A DNA stretch of 64,000 nt from Erpobdella octoculata (Eukaryota; Annelida; Clitellata; Hirudinida; Erpobdellidae), in NCBI GenBank assembly GCA_963978895.1, contig OZ022242.1, forward strand, positions 38,692,179-38,756,178, written 5' to 3'. Each line of letters begins with the position of its first letter. The stretch's first letter is position 1. The notes beneath the pieces were generated by a model. The model searched no databases, had not been told where the DNA came from, and saw only the letters and a program-made list of their open reading frames with translations. The position numbers were made by a program, and so were the translations under genes. Below, one piece after another: positions 1 to 14,074 of this stretch.

Positions 1-353
1 TAATCGACAGTGAGCGCACTATCCATCAGCACAAATGGCTATTTACAGTGCGCAGTTATAAATATATTATAGCGCGCCACTACAAAATAACTGAATATGA
101 ATAAATAAATATTTTAATTTAATTTATATTATATATATATGTATACAAAATAACCGAATATGAATAAATAAATAATTTAATTTATATTATATATATATAT
201 ATATACAAAATAATTAATTTAATTTATAACGCATTTGTTATAGTGCATGGTTATAAATATATTAAATTGAGTTAAATGAATAAATAAATAATTTAATTTA
301 TAAATATATATTAAGATATGGAGATTTCTTGATGCTGGATGGTACATATAAGG

Positions 354-519
<166 letters not shown>

Positions 520-629
520 TAGTTGAATTAGTTGAGAACGTTAGAAATATTTATATTTAATCAATCTAATGATGACACATTTTTTGAATGTGTTTTTTAA
601 TAATGCTCATTATTTTTATAATATTACAG

Positions 630-1142
630 AACATTGGACCTATAACAAGGGACAGGTTGCCACCAGCTGGCAAACAGATATGCGAGGACGAATTCCGTAG
701 GGACTTCAGGACTCGCTGTCAGTAATATTTTTGCATTAATACCTATAATTTACATTATTTACATTAAATTTATTCTATTGTGAATTATCATACAGATGAG
801 AGGATGAGTGCATTGGAACGACCAACAAGAATGAGAGAAGATCAGATTAAGGGAGTCTTTGCTGCCCTTGCAAAAAAAGAAAGGAAGAAAATAGAATCTG
901 TGTTTGAACAACAGATTCAAGATTACAATGAGTGGACAAAGGTTTTCATCAACAGGATAGGAGGGATAGTTACGCTAGAACATTTACAACAACTTACGGC
1001 TGAGTAAGTATATTATTATTATTATATTAATTATTAAAAATCAATTATTATTTTTATTTAATTATTATTATTTAGGTTCGATGGAATTTTACTAAGTGAT
1101 AGAATTGGTTCTGAAGATGCCTCGGTAGTGGTCATCGTGGAT
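630..1142 (+). pseudogene. MULE/ZSWIM-like exon cluster, copy 1
   Basis: Three exons with fitting GT-AG borders: 630-721 (NIGPITRDRLPPAGKQICED...), about 803-1003 (MSALERPTRMREDQIKG...) and 1076-1142 (FDGILLSDRIGSEDASVVV...). Phases join if the second exon uses the AG before GATGAGTGC. The last ends in phase 0 at VVVIVD, and the exon at 13701 (VNNLRLPLYTLAI...) continues it in phase. The LPLYTLAIID...GQPVGHA pattern resembles the first strands of the RNase H-like core in MULE-derived ZSWIM proteins; this is family resemblance only. No promoter or start is visible in this copy, so it is probably a duplicated fragment. Confidence 0.5.
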
Positions 1143-1416
1143 GTAAGTCATTAAAATAATTTTTATTAACATTTCATTAAAAATCTATCTTTAAAGGAAA
1201 AATCTTTAAATCAAGGACACAGAAGTTGCACGTAGAGTCTGCACAAAATTCCGGGCGAAAGTCTTACGGGTGGGAGGTCAGATTATATCGGGTCTGATAT
1301 ATTGTTAGCAGCGTAAGCCGTGAGGTTTGAATTATTTTTTTTAGTTAATTTGTTTGTTATTAAGAATGAGAGCTCTTAGCGCATGGAGACGAGTTTAGCA
1401 ATCACGTTAATACTTG

Positions 1417-3026
1417 GCATCTGCGTCCCGATATCGTTATCTTGAATTCAAAACGATACGGGAGATCCCATATCGCCATTGAAACGATACAGTCTGCGGA
1501 AGAAGTCTCCGAAAGAAATACGGAGATTTTTTAAAATATTTTCCAATAAATAACGAAAGTCATACATATTTAATTAACGATTGTCCCAACTGTGAATATT
1601 TGCAATTGATTCATCAACATTGATTAATTAATCTACCTATTGACAGAAGTTTATAACTATTATCATTTCCACTTTAAAATCGGTTTTCCTGACAGCCTGT
1701 AGCCCCATTATTTAATATTTTTAGTCTGGGAACCGGCAGCATATTTCAATATATATCAAACCAGCTCGTCTCTGTTCTATAACTTTTTTTAGTGCCACAT
1801 TGTAATAGTGCAAAGCCACAACCCTCTTAGGCTACTAGTCGACCTCTGCATACTACTGATACTACAAGGCAATCGTACTCGCTGACATCGATGACTATTA
1901 TTATTAATGAGAATAATGAGTAATGTAATAGTAATGTTTATGTTTTGGTTTAGTCTGTTTGATAAACTTATTTTTTCAAATTTGTTATATAGAATTGGAA
2001 TGATTATTTTAGTGTTTCGATATCCGTAATAGTAGCTCATTTAAAATTTATCTTTATAATCTCGATTATATTCTTGGTTGTATGTGAGTATGTGTGTGCC
2101 ACCTGTAGTGTGCACGATAGTGCACGTCATCTGCAGCTGGAATTCGAAACTTTCTCAGCTTCTTTCTTGCTATTGCTAACCGGATTCACCATCGCCTATA
2201 AATAAACCCGCTGGGTTTTTTCACTTTCTTAATTCTTGCATAGAGGCACTTTCTCGTGTTTGTCATCATGCCGCATCACCGGGGTCAAATCTGGGAGTAC
2301 TTTGAGGAAGAGACGGTCACGCAAAAAGTCAATGACAATGATGTAGAAGTAAATCTTGCCAGATGCACAGACTGCAGGAAACAGTATCAATTTAACGATG
2401 GTAACACCACAGGCATGCGAGGACATCTCAAAATCAGCAGAGGGTCAATCTCACGTAATCTAGTAATCTTAGTAAACTCACTAATCTCAATCTCAGTAAT
2501 CTGCAATCTATTTCTATCTCCATTGGTTTTTCCACTTTCACTATTGAATTGCCTAAAAATGTCGTTCTTTTGGTGTGCTAGAAGGTTTTTTACTTTTCAA
2601 TTACTTGAAAAAATAATTTTAATTTTTCTTTTCATTGGCAAGTAAAATCATTTAATTAAATTGATAAACTACCGCATAATGCGAACTAAATAAAGTAAAT
2701 AAATACTATTTAGTCTAAATTTAGACAAATAGATGTACCGAAACTAAACAAATGAAACTTATTTCAAGTTGTAAAAAAAATTAAATTTTTTAATATTTAT
2801 ATATTTTTTTCAATGAATTCCTTTAATGTAGTTATTAATATTGTCTGTCGCATATAGTTCATCATTCTATCTTATCTCGTTTCATTCGAGACAAAATTTC
2901 CACTCCAGTCGAGATCCTGATATCTTATCGTATCGTTATTGTTTGAGGCGTCTCGTATCGTTTAATTCGAGACAAATTTCAGAAATCGTATCGTATCATT
3001 CCAAAAAAATAACGGGACGCAGAAGC
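1417..3026 (+). mobile_element. hAT-like element relic, copy 1
   Basis: Bounded by inverted GCATCTGCGTCCCG (left) and CGGGACGCAGAAGC (right). Just outside are TTAGCAAT (1395-1402, 14 bases away) and TTAGCAAA (3027-3034), a plausible 8-bp target duplication of the hAT kind, though the left copy is not directly adjacent. Both ends hold repeated CGATACG/ATCTCG...CGAGAC motifs like hAT subterminal repeats. Inside is a BED zinc finger ORF start but no transposase core. Non-autonomous and decayed. Confidence 0.5.
2268..2447 (+). pseudogene. BED zinc finger fragment, copy 1
   Basis: Starts MPHHRGQIWEYFEEETVTQK and continues through LARCTDCRKQY and NTTGMRGHLK. The aromatic W..F, the C-x2-C pair and the RGHLK end match a BED finger, the DNA-binding domain of hAT transposases and ZBED proteins. 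The second histidine is not clear (HLKISRG) and the frame ends without any transposase core. A TATA-like CCTATAAATAA is ~70 bases upstream. Relic of the hAT element's gene. Confidence 0.6.
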
Positions 3027-3332
3027 TTAGCAAATATATACACGTGCAAGCACACCCACCACTGAAATAATTAAAATTTTGATATTTTCCAGAGAATCCA
3101 TGCAGACAGCCATGTCTACAAGACTCTCCAAAAGCTTTCTTTATTAACAATCGATATTAGCTCGACAAGAAGTGTTTTAATTTTTGTTTTTAAACGTGAC
3201 TTAACATGGTTTTAAATTGTTTGTGATTTGATTTATAAAAAATTTTCAAAAACTGCCAGCTGTCCAGTCAGCAATGTGTAAAAGACTCTCAATTATAAAT
3301 AAAAAAAAAAAAATCACCGCTCGCCGATTTTC

Positions 3333-3860
3333 TCCCTGGACTCAGGAGTTCCTCAAGGCTCAGTTCTGGGCCTTCTTTTTACTGTTTACACTACACGTCT
3401 CCTATATCGTCTCGTATTTCCACTCACCCCCTTCTATTAGTTCCAGCTTTATGTCGATGACACTCAATTGTGCATCGGAATCTCCACAACTCAATTAAGA
3501 TTTTATCTGATTGTCTGTCTCAACTTAATTTTTGGTTCAATGCAGCTTAACCATGATAAGTCGGAAGCTGCTATTTTTGGCACATCGCCCGTGGTTAAGC
3601 GGTTCACTTTGTTGTCCATTGAGCTAGCTGGCTCCACACTGGTACTTTCCACATCTGTGAAAATCCTAGGCGTAACACTTGATCAACACCTCACCTTTCT
3701 TCCTCATATCAACAACGTAATCAAATCACCTTTCGTCCAGAGGTTTCAGGCATGCAGCTCCGACCATCCGGAACAAACTACCTTCTCAAGCCAAGACAGC
3801 TGCTTCTCTCTCTTCCTTCAGGAAACTTTACAATGCTTTACAAATAAATATTATAACTGT
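3333..3860 (+). mobile_element. LINE reverse-transcriptase relic, copy 1
   Basis: Reading across frameshifts gives SGVPQGSVLG then a gap, LYVDDTQLC (the Y-x-D-D catalytic box), then LNHDKSEAAIFGTS and VKILGVTLDQHLTFLPHIN. These are the palm and following blocks of CR1/L2-type non-LTR retrotransposons. The last part (Asn-Ala-Leu-Gln...) resembles the WNSLP...SFK tail of the same proteins. Truncated at both ends. It lies convergent to, and just beyond, the 3' end of PHB2. Confidence 0.75.
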
Positions 3861-4023
3861 TAATAATTAAGGAACAAACACAAGACTTATTTTATTTGAA
3901 TATATCCAAGCATCTTCACATAAAAACAAAATTTATTGTTCACTCGCTCAAGTTAACAGTCAAACTGCACTCTACTCGATGTAAAGGGACAGGCCCCTTA
4001 AAGTGCCACAAAGGTTTTTCTTT

Positions 4024-6157
4024 TCACTTCTTCTTGCCTCTGGTCAGCTGAGACTCTAAGTTCTCATCAAACTCTTTGTCATTCACATTGAGCAGGAGAG
4101 TTCCCGACTGAACATAGACTCTATTTTTGGATTGAGAAATCTGAAATAGAAAAGTATTTTAATAAATATATCACACACACAAAAAAGAACAAGTAATCAT
4201 AGATCCTACTGTTGTGGCAATGATCTGAGCTGCCCTTATCTTCTTAAGCTTCAAGTACCCTGGGTTCTTCGAAATGGCTTCGCCTATCTAAAATAATTTT
4301 AACTTCATTATTAATTTAAAGTCAAATAATTCAATGTTAGATGCAATCAAATAAAATAAATAAATACCAGTTTTGCCGCTTTCGCTTCTCCTTCAGCCTG
4401 AACGACTTTCTGTTGGCGTTCCTGTTTGGCTTTCTCCACGATGTATTGAGCCCTTTGTGCCTCTTGTTGGGCAATCTGGTGCAGTAAGAAACGAAATCAT
4501 TGTTAGAATAATTCGAAAGGTCACGACCTATAGGTCATCAACCCGCCGCGACTAACCTGCTTGGCTTCTACCGCTGCAGTGTACTCCCTGCCGAAGGTGA
4601 GGTCTGTGATGGCCACGTCGTCGAGGATGATGTTGAAGTCCCTGGCTCTGTCGATGAGCTCTTTACGAACCATCAGGCTCACTTGTTGACGCTGGGTAAT
4701 CAGTTGGGAGGCGTTGAATTTGGCAACAACGCTCTTTAAGACCTTTAAATTTTTTTAAAACAGAAAAAGATAAACTTCACAAAAAGAAAACAAATCACAA
4801 AATAAAACTTTAATATCCTTTAACGTACTCTCTAAAATGGAAAATTTCTCAGAGCACGATACGACAGCGCCAAAAAAAAAACAAACTAACATAAACATAC
4901 GAAGAAAAAATGAGTTTTAAGTCACTTTTTGAAGAAAACATAAACGCTGTCGACATCAGTAGCTATATAATGAAATACACGCAAACGTTCAACCTCATTG
5001 CAAATTGAAGGTAGGACCCTGGTGTCGTAGTCAGTTCCGAGGTGTCTGTACATGGTTGGCAGCTGGGAGGAATCGGGCCTGGAGAGAACTCTCAGTGATA
5101 TGTTCACCATCTGGAGATCTGGAAATTAAAAGAATTTTAAAGATCTTAAAAATCCTAAATCGTTAAATGAGTTTATAAGATTTTGCTTAAATTAATATAA
5201 ACAAAAAAAAAAGAAATTGGAGTTCAATAAAACAGAATGTGCTAATCAATTGAGAATTTTAATAATATAATCACTCTTGCTACAAATAGGAATTTGATAA
5301 AACAAAACATACTAATCAATTAAGAATTTTAATAATAATAATAATAACCCTTGCTGCCAGTAGGTGATGCAATGTTTTTTGGTCGTGCCCTGATATCGTA
5401 TATGATGGGGTACTCAAACCACGGGATCCTGTGTGAATACATGAACATGAATATAGCAATATAAAATCTTCATTTCTACATGTTAGTTTCTATAAACAAT
5501 CTTAAGAAACAGATCTGATCTAAAATGTGAGCATCCAAAATATTCAAAACTGGATATCTAAATTTGAACATATAATTAGCATCTTAAAATAAAGCTTAAT
5601 CAAAGCAATTTCCACAAAGATGATGCGAGAAAATGATCTCATTATAAATTTGCGCATACTAATGTGAAACAAAACAAATGACAATATTTGTGATAAATTA
5701 TGTTAATTATATTAATCCATATAAACACAATCAGTTGAACCATCAACATGAATTACAATATCAACTGTAACAATCAAGTGTAATAGCTCAGTTTCTAATA
5801 GATTATGTTAATTAAATTAATCCATATAAACACAATCAAATGAACCACCGACATGAATTACAATATCAACTGTAACAACTAAAATTGAGTGATCAAGTTA
5901 CCAAAATTGAGCAATAAAGATACCAAAATTGAGCAATCAAGATACCAAAATTGAGCAATTAAGATACCAAAATTGAGCAATAAAGATACCAAAATTGAGC
6001 AACCAAGATACCAAAATGTAGCAATCAAGATACAACATAGTCAGAAATTACGTATAAATGTTTTTATTTATTCACCTGAAGTGAAGTCCTTCTCTGTACA
6101 CGTCAGGTTTGACGCCTCCGAGCCGACTGAAGATGATAGCTCTGTGACCACCGTCGA
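4024..6157 (-). pseudogene. PHB2: Prohibitin-2 exons 2-8 without exon 1, copy 1
   Basis: Minus-strand exons 6076-6157, 5349-5428, 4994-5118, 4557-4742, 4368-4475, 4210-4287 and 4024-4140, all with AG/GT borders and fitting phases. Together they encode [15 protein letters not shown]... through [59 protein letters not shown] and the terminal LTRGKKK. The first exon (start codon and membrane anchor) is absent: upstream on this strand comes the AT-rich spacer of the next unit. All exons are open. Versus the full gene the exons differ by about 11 silent and one replacing change (Thr for Lys near IIATT). Likely untranslated as such, unless it borrows another first exon. Confidence 0.85.
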
Positions 6158-6428
6158 CTGAAATTCGTTAAGATTTTGTTTTTTTAACTAAAAAACTTTT
6201 TTTTGTATATAAATTAAATCCACGTTTTTAATATTTAATCAATTAATGCATTCAATTAATAAAGATTATATATTCATATTGGTGCATTTGTAAACGATTC
6301 GATTTCAATTTAAAAATAAACTGAGAGCTAGGCATGTTATTAACTAACTAATTAGTTATTTAGTTACTTTTTACATAAAATAACCGTAGAATCTATTGGC
6401 AGTGCGCGCACTACAAAATAACGCGATT

Positions 6429-6466
6429 GGCTATTGACAGTGACCGGATGCTCACTGCCAATAGCC
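6429..6466. repeat. Hairpin in junction spacer
   Basis: Arms GGCTATTGACAGTGA and TCACTGCCAATAGCC pair over 15 bases with one mismatch, loop of eight. The same hairpin is at 12926-12963. Near-copies of one arm (TGGCTATTTACAGTGCGC) follow 60 bases later. Confidence 0.8.
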
Positions 6467-6824
6467 GATTGTAATCGACAGTGAGCGCACTATCCATCAG
6501 CACAAATGGCTATTTACAGTGCGCAGTTATAAATATATTATAGCGCGCCACTACAAAATAACTGAATATGAATAAATAAATATTTTAATTTAATTTATAT
6601 TATATATATATGTATACAAAATAACCGAATATGAATAAATAAATAATTTAATTTATATTATATATATATATATATACAAAATAATTAATTTAATTTATAA
6701 CGCATTTGTTATAGTGCATGGTTATAAATATATTAAATTGAGTTAAATGAATAAATAAATAATTTAATTTATAAATATATATTAAGATATGGAGATTTCT
6801 TGATGCTGGATGGTACATATAAGG

Positions 6825-7016
<192 letters not shown>

Positions 7017-7126
7017 TAGTTGAATTAGTTGAGAACGTTAGAAATATTTATATTTAATCAATCTAATGATGACACATTTTTTGAATGTGTTTTTTAATAA
7101 TGCTCATTATTTTTATAATATTACAG

Positions 7127-7639
7127 AACATTGGACCTATAACAAGGGACAGGTTGCCACCAGCTGGCAAACAGATATGCGAGGACGAATTCCGTAGGGA
7201 CTTCAGGACTCGCTGTCAGTAATATTTTTGCATTAATACCTATAATTTACATTATTTACATTAAATTTATTCTATTGTGAATTATCATACAGATGAGAGG
7301 ATGAGTGCATTGGAACGACCAACAAGAATGAGAGAAGATCAGATTAAGGGAGTCTTTGCTGCCCTTGCAAAAAAAGAAAGGAAGAAAATAGAATCTGTGT
7401 TTGAACAACAGATTCAAGATTACAATGAGTGGACAAAGGTTTTCATCAACAGGATAGGAGGGATAGTTACGCTAGAACATTTACAACAACTTACGGCTGA
7501 GTAAGTATATTATTATTATTATATTAATTATTAAAAATCAATTATTATTTTTATTTAATTATTATTATTTAGGTTCGATGGAATTTTACTAAGTGATAGA
7601 ATTGGTTCTGAAGATGCCTCGGTAGTGGTCATCGTGGAT
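7127..7639 (+). pseudogene. MULE/ZSWIM-like exon cluster, copy 2
   Basis: Exons 7127-7218, about 7300-7500 and 7573-7639, same sequence as copy 1. From here the phase-compatible continuation is 13701-13826, which would need a 6 kb intron spanning the PHB2 exons on the other strand. Confidence 0.5.
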
Positions 7640-7913
7640 GTAAGTCATTAAAATAATTTTTATTAACATTTCATTAAAAATCTATCTTTAAAGGAAAAAT
7701 CTTTAAATCAAGGACACAGAAGTTGCACGTAGAGTCTGCACAAAATTCCGGGCGAAAGTCTTACGGGTGGGAGGTCAGATTATATCGGGTCTGATATATT
7801 GTTAGCAGCGTAAGCCGTGAGGTTTGAATTATTTTTTTTAGTTAATTTGTTTGTTATTAAGAATGAGAGCTCTTAGCGCATGGAGACGAGTTTAGCAATC
7901 ACGTTAATACTTG

Positions 7914-9523
7914 GCATCTGCGTCCCGATATCGTTATCTTGAATTCAAAACGATACGGGAGATCCCATATCGCCATTGAAACGATACAGTCTGCGGAAGA
8001 AGTCTCCGAAAGAAATACGGAGATTTTTTAAAATATTTTCCAATAAATAACGAAAGTCATACATATTTAATTAACGATTGTCCCAACTGTGAATATTTGC
8101 AATTGATTCATCAACATTGATTAATTAATCTACCTATTGACAGAAGTTTATAACTATTATCATTTCCACTTTAAAATCGGTTTTCCTGACAGCCTGTAGC
8201 CCCATTATTTAATATTTTTAGTCTGGGAACCGGCAGCATATTTCAATATATATCAAACCAGCTCGTCTCTGTTCTATAACTTTTTTTAGTGCCACATTGT
8301 AATAGTGCAAAGCCACAACCCTCTTAGGCTACTAGTCGACCTCTGCATACTACTGATACTACAAGGCAATCGTACTCGCTGACATCGATGACTATTATTA
8401 TTAATGAGAATAATGAGTAATGTAATAGTAATGTTTATGTTTTGGTTTAGTCTGTTTGATAAACTTATTTTTTCAAATTTGTTATATAGAATTGGAATGA
8501 TTATTTTAGTGTTTCGATATCCGTAATAGTAGCTCATTTAAAATTTATCTTTATAATCTCGATTATATTCTTGGTTGTATGTGAGTATGTGTGTGCCACC
8601 TGTAGTGTGCACGATAGTGCACGTCATCTGCAGCTGGAATTCGAAACTTTCTCAGCTTCTTTCTTGCTATTGCTAACCGGATTCACCATCGCCTATAAAT
8701 AAACCCGCTGGGTTTTTTCACTTTCTTAATTCTTGCATAGAGGCACTTTCTCGTGTTTGTCATCATGCCGCATCACCGGGGTCAAATCTGGGAGTACTTT
8801 GAGGAAGAGACGGTCACGCAAAAAGTCAATGACAATGATGTAGAAGTAAATCTTGCCAGATGCACAGACTGCAGGAAACAGTATCAATTTAACGATGGTA
8901 ACACCACAGGCATGCGAGGACATCTCAAAATCAGCAGAGGGTCAATCTCACGTAATCTAGTAATCTTAGTAAACTCACTAATCTCAATCTCAGTAATCTG
9001 CAATCTATTTCTATCTCCATTGGTTTTTCCACTTTCACTATTGAATTGCCTAAAAATGTCGTTCTTTTGGTGTGCTAGAAGGTTTTTTACTTTTCAATTA
9101 CTTGAAAAAATAATTTTAATTTTTCTTTTCATTGGCAAGTAAAATCATTTAATTAAATTGATAAACTACCGCATAATGCGAACTAAATAAAGTAAATAAA
9201 TACTATTTAGTCTAAATTTAGACAAATAGATGTACCGAAACTAAACAAATGAAACTTATTTCAAGTTGTAAAAAAAATTAAATTTTTTAATATTTATATA
9301 TTTTTTTCAATGAATTCCTTTAATGTAGTTATTAATATTGTCTGTCGCATATAGTTCATCATTCTATCTTATCTCGTTTCATTCGAGACAAAATTTCCAC
9401 TCCAGTCGAGATCCTGATATCTTATCGTATCGTTATTGTTTGAGGCGTCTCGTATCGTTTAATTCGAGACAAATTTCAGAAATCGTATCGTATCATTCCA
9501 AAAAAATAACGGGACGCAGAAGC
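7914..9523 (+). mobile_element. hAT-like element relic, copy 2
   Basis: Copy of the element at 1417-3026, carried inside the tandem unit rather than independently inserted. Confidence 0.5.
8765..8944 (+). pseudogene. BED zinc finger fragment, copy 2
   Basis: Same BED-finger fragment within tandem unit 2. Confidence 0.6.
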
Positions 9524-9829
9524 TTAGCAAATATATACACGTGCAAGCACACCCACCACTGAAATAATTAAAATTTTGATATTTTCCAGAGAATCCATGC
9601 AGACAGCCATGTCTACAAGACTCTCCAAAAGCTTTCTTTATTAACAATCGATATTAGCTCGACAAGAAGTGTTTTAATTTTTGTTTTTAAACGTGACTTA
9701 ACATGGTTTTAAATTGTTTGTGATTTGATTTATAAAAAATTTTCAAAAACTGCCAGCTGTCCAGTCAGCAATGTGTAAAAGACTCTCAATTATAAATAAA
9801 AAAAAAAAAATCACCGCTCGCCGATTTTC

Positions 9830-10357
9830 TCCCTGGACTCAGGAGTTCCTCAAGGCTCAGTTCTGGGCCTTCTTTTTACTGTTTACACTACACGTCTCCT
9901 ATATCGTCTCGTATTTCCACTCACCCCCTTCTATTAGTTCCAGCTTTATGTCGATGACACTCAATTGTGCATCGGAATCTCCACAACTCAATTAAGATTT
10001 TATCTGATTGTCTGTCTCAACTTAATTTTTGGTTCAATGCAGCTTAACCATGATAAGTCGGAAGCTGCTATTTTTGGCACATCGCCCGTGGTTAAGCGGT
10101 TCACTTTGTTGTCCATTGAGCTAGCTGGCTCCACACTGGTACTTTCCACATCTGTGAAAATCCTAGGCGTAACACTTGATCAACACCTCACCTTTCTTCC
10201 TCATATCAACAACGTAATCAAATCACCTTTCGTCCAGAGGTTTCAGGCATGCAGCTCCGACCATCCGGAACAAACTACCTTCTCAAGCCAAGACAGCTGC
10301 TTCTCTCTCTTCCTTCAGGAAACTTTACAATGCTTTACAAATAAATATTATAACTGT
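9830..10357 (+). mobile_element. LINE reverse-transcriptase relic, copy 2
   Basis: Same LINE relic within unit 2, same frameshifts. Confidence 0.75.
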
Positions 10358-10520
10358 TAATAATTAAGGAACAAACACAAGACTTATTTTATTTGAATAT
10401 ATCCAAGCATCTTCACATAAAAACAAAATTTATTGTTCACTCGCTCAAGTTAACAGTCAAACTGCACTCTACTCGATGTAAAGGGACAGGCCCCTTAAAG
10501 TGCCACAAAGGTTTTTCTTT

Positions 10521-12654
10521 TCACTTCTTCTTGCCTCTGGTCAGCTGAGACTCTAAGTTCTCATCAAACTCTTTGTCATTCACATTGAGCAGGAGAGTTC
10601 CCGACTGAACATAGACTCTATTTTTGGATTGAGAAATCTGAAATAGAAAAGTATTTTAATAAATATATCACACACACAAAAAAGAACAAGTAATCATAGA
10701 TCCTACTGTTGTGGCAATGATCTGAGCTGCCCTTATCTTCTTAAGCTTCAAGTACCCTGGGTTCTTCGAAATGGCTTCGCCTATCTAAAATAATTTTAAC
10801 TTCATTATTAATTTAAAGTCAAATAATTCAATGTTAGATGCAATCAAATAAAATAAATAAATACCAGTTTTGCCGCTTTCGCTTCTCCTTCAGCCTGAAC
10901 GACTTTCTGTTGGCGTTCCTGTTTGGCTTTCTCCACGATGTATTGAGCCCTTTGTGCCTCTTGTTGGGCAATCTGGTGCAGTAAGAAACGAAATCATTGT
11001 TAGAATAATTCGAAAGGTCACGACCTATAGGTCATCAACCCGCCGCGACTAACCTGCTTGGCTTCTACCGCTGCAGTGTACTCCCTGCCGAAGGTGAGGT
11101 CTGTGATGGCCACGTCGTCGAGGATGATGTTGAAGTCCCTGGCTCTGTCGATGAGCTCTTTACGAACCATCAGGCTCACTTGTTGACGCTGGGTAATCAG
11201 TTGGGAGGCGTTGAATTTGGCAACAACGCTCTTTAAGACCTTTAAATTTTTTTAAAACAGAAAAAGATAAACTTCACAAAAAGAAAACAAATCACAAAAT
11301 AAAACTTTAATATCCTTTAACGTACTCTCTAAAATGGAAAATTTCTCAGAGCACGATACGACAGCGCCAAAAAAAAAACAAACTAACATAAACATACGAA
11401 GAAAAAATGAGTTTTAAGTCACTTTTTGAAGAAAACATAAACGCTGTCGACATCAGTAGCTATATAATGAAATACACGCAAACGTTCAACCTCATTGCAA
11501 ATTGAAGGTAGGACCCTGGTGTCGTAGTCAGTTCCGAGGTGTCTGTACATGGTTGGCAGCTGGGAGGAATCGGGCCTGGAGAGAACTCTCAGTGATATGT
11601 TCACCATCTGGAGATCTGGAAATTAAAAGAATTTTAAAGATCTTAAAAATCCTAAATCGTTAAATGAGTTTATAAGATTTTGCTTAAATTAATATAAACA
11701 AAAAAAAAAGAAATTGGAGTTCAATAAAACAGAATGTGCTAATCAATTGAGAATTTTAATAATATAATCACTCTTGCTACAAATAGGAATTTGATAAAAC
11801 AAAACATACTAATCAATTAAGAATTTTAATAATAATAATAATAACCCTTGCTGCCAGTAGGTGATGCAATGTTTTTTGGTCGTGCCCTGATATCGTATAT
11901 GATGGGGTACTCAAACCACGGGATCCTGTGTGAATACATGAACATGAATATAGCAATATAAAATCTTCATTTCTACATGTTAGTTTCTATAAACAATCTT
12001 AAGAAACAGATCTGATCTAAAATGTGAGCATCCAAAATATTCAAAACTGGATATCTAAATTTGAACATATAATTAGCATCTTAAAATAAAGCTTAATCAA
12101 AGCAATTTCCACAAAGATGATGCGAGAAAATGATCTCATTATAAATTTGCGCATACTAATGTGAAACAAAACAAATGACAATATTTGTGATAAATTATGT
12201 TAATTATATTAATCCATATAAACACAATCAGTTGAACCATCAACATGAATTACAATATCAACTGTAACAATCAAGTGTAATAGCTCAGTTTCTAATAGAT
12301 TATGTTAATTAAATTAATCCATATAAACACAATCAAATGAACCACCGACATGAATTACAATATCAACTGTAACAACTAAAATTGAGTGATCAAGTTACCA
12401 AAATTGAGCAATAAAGATACCAAAATTGAGCAATCAAGATACCAAAATTGAGCAATTAAGATACCAAAATTGAGCAATAAAGATACCAAAATTGAGCAAC
12501 CAAGATACCAAAATGTAGCAATCAAGATACAACATAGTCAGAAATTACGTATAAATGTTTTTATTTATTCACCTGAAGTGAAGTCCTTCTCTGTACACGT
12601 CAGGTTTGACGCCTCCGAGCCGACTGAAGATGATAGCTCTGTGACCACCGTCGA
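10521..12654 (-). pseudogene. PHB2: Prohibitin-2 exons 2-8 without exon 1, copy 2
   Basis: Exons 12573-12654, 11846-11925, 11491-11615, 11054-11239, 10865-10972, 10707-10784 and 10521-10637, the same as copy 1 with a constant offset of 6,497. No exon 1. In principle RNA starting at the intact gene's promoter (31105) could not reach these exons without passing the intact gene's own terminator and 10 kb of other DNA. Confidence 0.85.
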
Positions 12655-12968
12655 CTGAAATTCGTTAAGATTTTGTTTTTTTAACTAAAAAACTTTTTTT
12701 TGTATATAAATTAAATCCACGTTTTTAATATTTAATCAATTAATGCATTCAATTAATAAAGATTATATATTCATATTGGTGCATTTGTAAACGATTCGAT
12801 TTCAATTTAAAAATAAACTGAGAGCTAGGCATGTTATTAACTAACTAATTAGTTATTTAGTTACTTTTTACATAAAATAACCGTAGAATCTATTGGCAGT
12901 GCGCGCACTACAAAATAACGCGATTGGCTATTGACAGTGACCGGATGCTCACTGCCAATAGCCGATTG

Positions 12969-13493
<525 letters not shown>

Positions 13494-13700
13494 CTATCCA
13501 ACATTTCAATAGACTGAGTTTTTATTTGCTAATAAGTAATTTTTTTTATCATCAAGAAGTGCATAACCACTTATATAAATAGTCTCGAAACCAAGGTATT
13601 TTTTATACTTACTTAAAATTTTCAGCATCATTCAATGTAAAACATTCTGCATAACCATTTATTATTGTTTTAATTAATCATTTTATTTTATTTTTATCAG

Positions 13701-13826
13701 GTTAACAATCTTCGTCTGCCACTTTACACATTGGCTATTATTGATAGTGATGGTGTGGGTCAGCCAGTAGGCCATGCCATTCTGGTTAGGGAAATGACCA
13801 AATACATTCCTGCAGCAGATATGTGA
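13701..13826 (+). pseudogene. MULE/ZSWIM-like core exon
   Basis: Begins after TTTTTATCAG and reads VNNLRLPLYTLAIIDSDGVG... to stop TGA at 13824. A possible donor (GTGACT) overlaps the stop, so the exon may end at 13822. The pattern of a short strand, a turn with DSDGVG, then QPVGHAILV is like the second and third strands of MULE/ZSWIM RNase H folds, but the usual D-x-T after the first aspartate is missing at the junction. It lies in unique sequence just after the array, so it once followed the 1076-1142 type exon. Confidence 0.45.
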
Positions 13827-13962
13827 CTGGGTTCCCTCGGTTAAAGGTTATATTTATATACACATAAGATTATATAATATGCATACATATATAATTATAT
13901 ATATATATATATATATATAGACATTCTCGGAAATCTCAGACAGACAACAAAGTGAATTATTA

Positions 13963-13967
<5 letters not shown>

Positions 13968-14040
<73 letters not shown>
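13968..14040. repeat. (AT)n then (GT)n microsatellite
   Basis: About 62 bp of AT dinucleotide followed by TGTGTGTG. A second AT run is at 13893-13919. Between 13827 and 14075 I see nothing else. Confidence 0.95.
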
Positions 14041-14047
<7 letters not shown>

Positions 14048-14074
14048 ATGTATATATATGTATATATTTGTTGC

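Noticed and set aside
4373..4555. Plus-strand 60-residue frames at 4373, 10870 and 27240
   Set aside because: Antisense shadows of PHB2 exon 6.
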